Origin: Alloyangia pacifica
Lineage (GTDB): Bacteria; Pseudomonadota; Alphaproteobacteria; Rhodobacterales; Rhodobacteraceae
Length of the DNA: 64,000 nucleotides
Direction of reading: 5' to 3'
Assembly: GCF_003111685.1 (NCBI RefSeq)
Contig: NZ_CP022191.1
Span: forward strand, 433,025-497,024
Shown here: one piece after another, positions 63,953 to 64,000 of the stretch
How the letters are laid out: every line of letters starts with the position of its first letter
Position numbering within the stretch: position 1 is the first letter of the stretch
Notes under the pieces: model-generated
Told to the model about the DNA's origin: nothing
Database searches by the model: none
What the model saw: only the letters and a program-made list of their open reading frames with translations
Program-made: the position numbers and the translations under genes

Positions 63953-64000
63953 TTTCTCAGGTCTCTGCGGGTCGGAGTGGATCAGTCTGCGTCATGTGGT

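Overview
The window is GC-rich, densely packed DNA with many 1-8 nt start/stop overlaps. The gene content fits a marine, heterotrophic member of the Rhodobacterales (roseobacter-type Alphaproteobacteria): BCCT and tripartite tricarboxylate carriers, several ABC importers, FCD-GntR and LysR regulators, quinoprotein and molybdo-dehydrogenases, and two terminal oxidases. No rRNA, tRNA, CRISPR array or intact phage was recognised. The placement is from gene content, not from a marker-gene comparison. LAYOUT. 1-5.4 kb: the 3' part of a BCCT carrier, a beta-keto acid cleavage enzyme, a ClsC-like phospholipase D and a patatin-like lipase. 5.5-14.8 kb: a sugar module with a PQQ dehydrogenase of the glucose type whose membrane anchor is a separate small gene, a two-component system, and a divergent glucose-type ABC importer (binding protein, two permeases, ATPase) closed by a strong intrinsic terminator. 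This resembles the glucose oxidation and uptake logic of pseudomonads. 15.2-21.0 kb: a clan GH-A-like protein, then a likely L-pipecolate/lysine pair (FAD oxidase and aminoadipate-semialdehyde dehydrogenase) with a LysR regulator. 21.1-21.3 kb: two tandem stem-loops, each with CCTCCTCCC in the loop, resembling the anti-Shine-Dalgarno CcsR/cuckoo small RNAs of Alphaproteobacteria. 21.4-28.0 kb: murJ, a sulfate ABC operon preceded by a short ORF with a perfect ribosome binding site, and Rrf2 and Lrp regulators. 28.0-29.2 kb: a scar of decayed elements (HPP/CBS fragment, IS5-type and IS3-type transposase remnants) plus one small lipoprotein gene. 29.2-34.3 kb: an RND efflux pump, its adaptor and a divergent TetR gene with a clear palindromic operator. 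34.3-47 kb: respiratory genes: fdhD and a YdeP-like molybdo-oxidoreductase, a cyanide-insensitive bd-type quinol oxidase with a 33-residue DUF2474 subunit, wrbA, then a haem-copper oxidase operon (subunit II with cytochrome c domain, fused subunits I and III, small membrane protein, CtaG-type assembly factor, multihaem cytochrome c). 47-54.5 kb: a PAP2-type membrane protein, an isoquinoline-oxidoreductase-like periplasmic molybdo-hydroxylase with its dihaem cytochrome, an O-acetylhomoserine sulfhydrylase and an MDR reductase. 54.9-60.7 kb: a catabolic operon of a 2-hydroxyacid dehydrogenase, an RraA-like aldolase/decarboxylase and TctCBA, with a divergent LysR gene. 60.9-64 kb: a short mannitol-dehydrogenase-family reductase, an aldo/keto reductase and a GntR regulator with two DNA-binding domains. 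HOW THEY WORK TOGETHER. Most modules pair an importer with its first enzymes and a local regulator. The respiratory block gives alternative exits for electrons from the periplasmic PQQ and molybdenum dehydrogenases.
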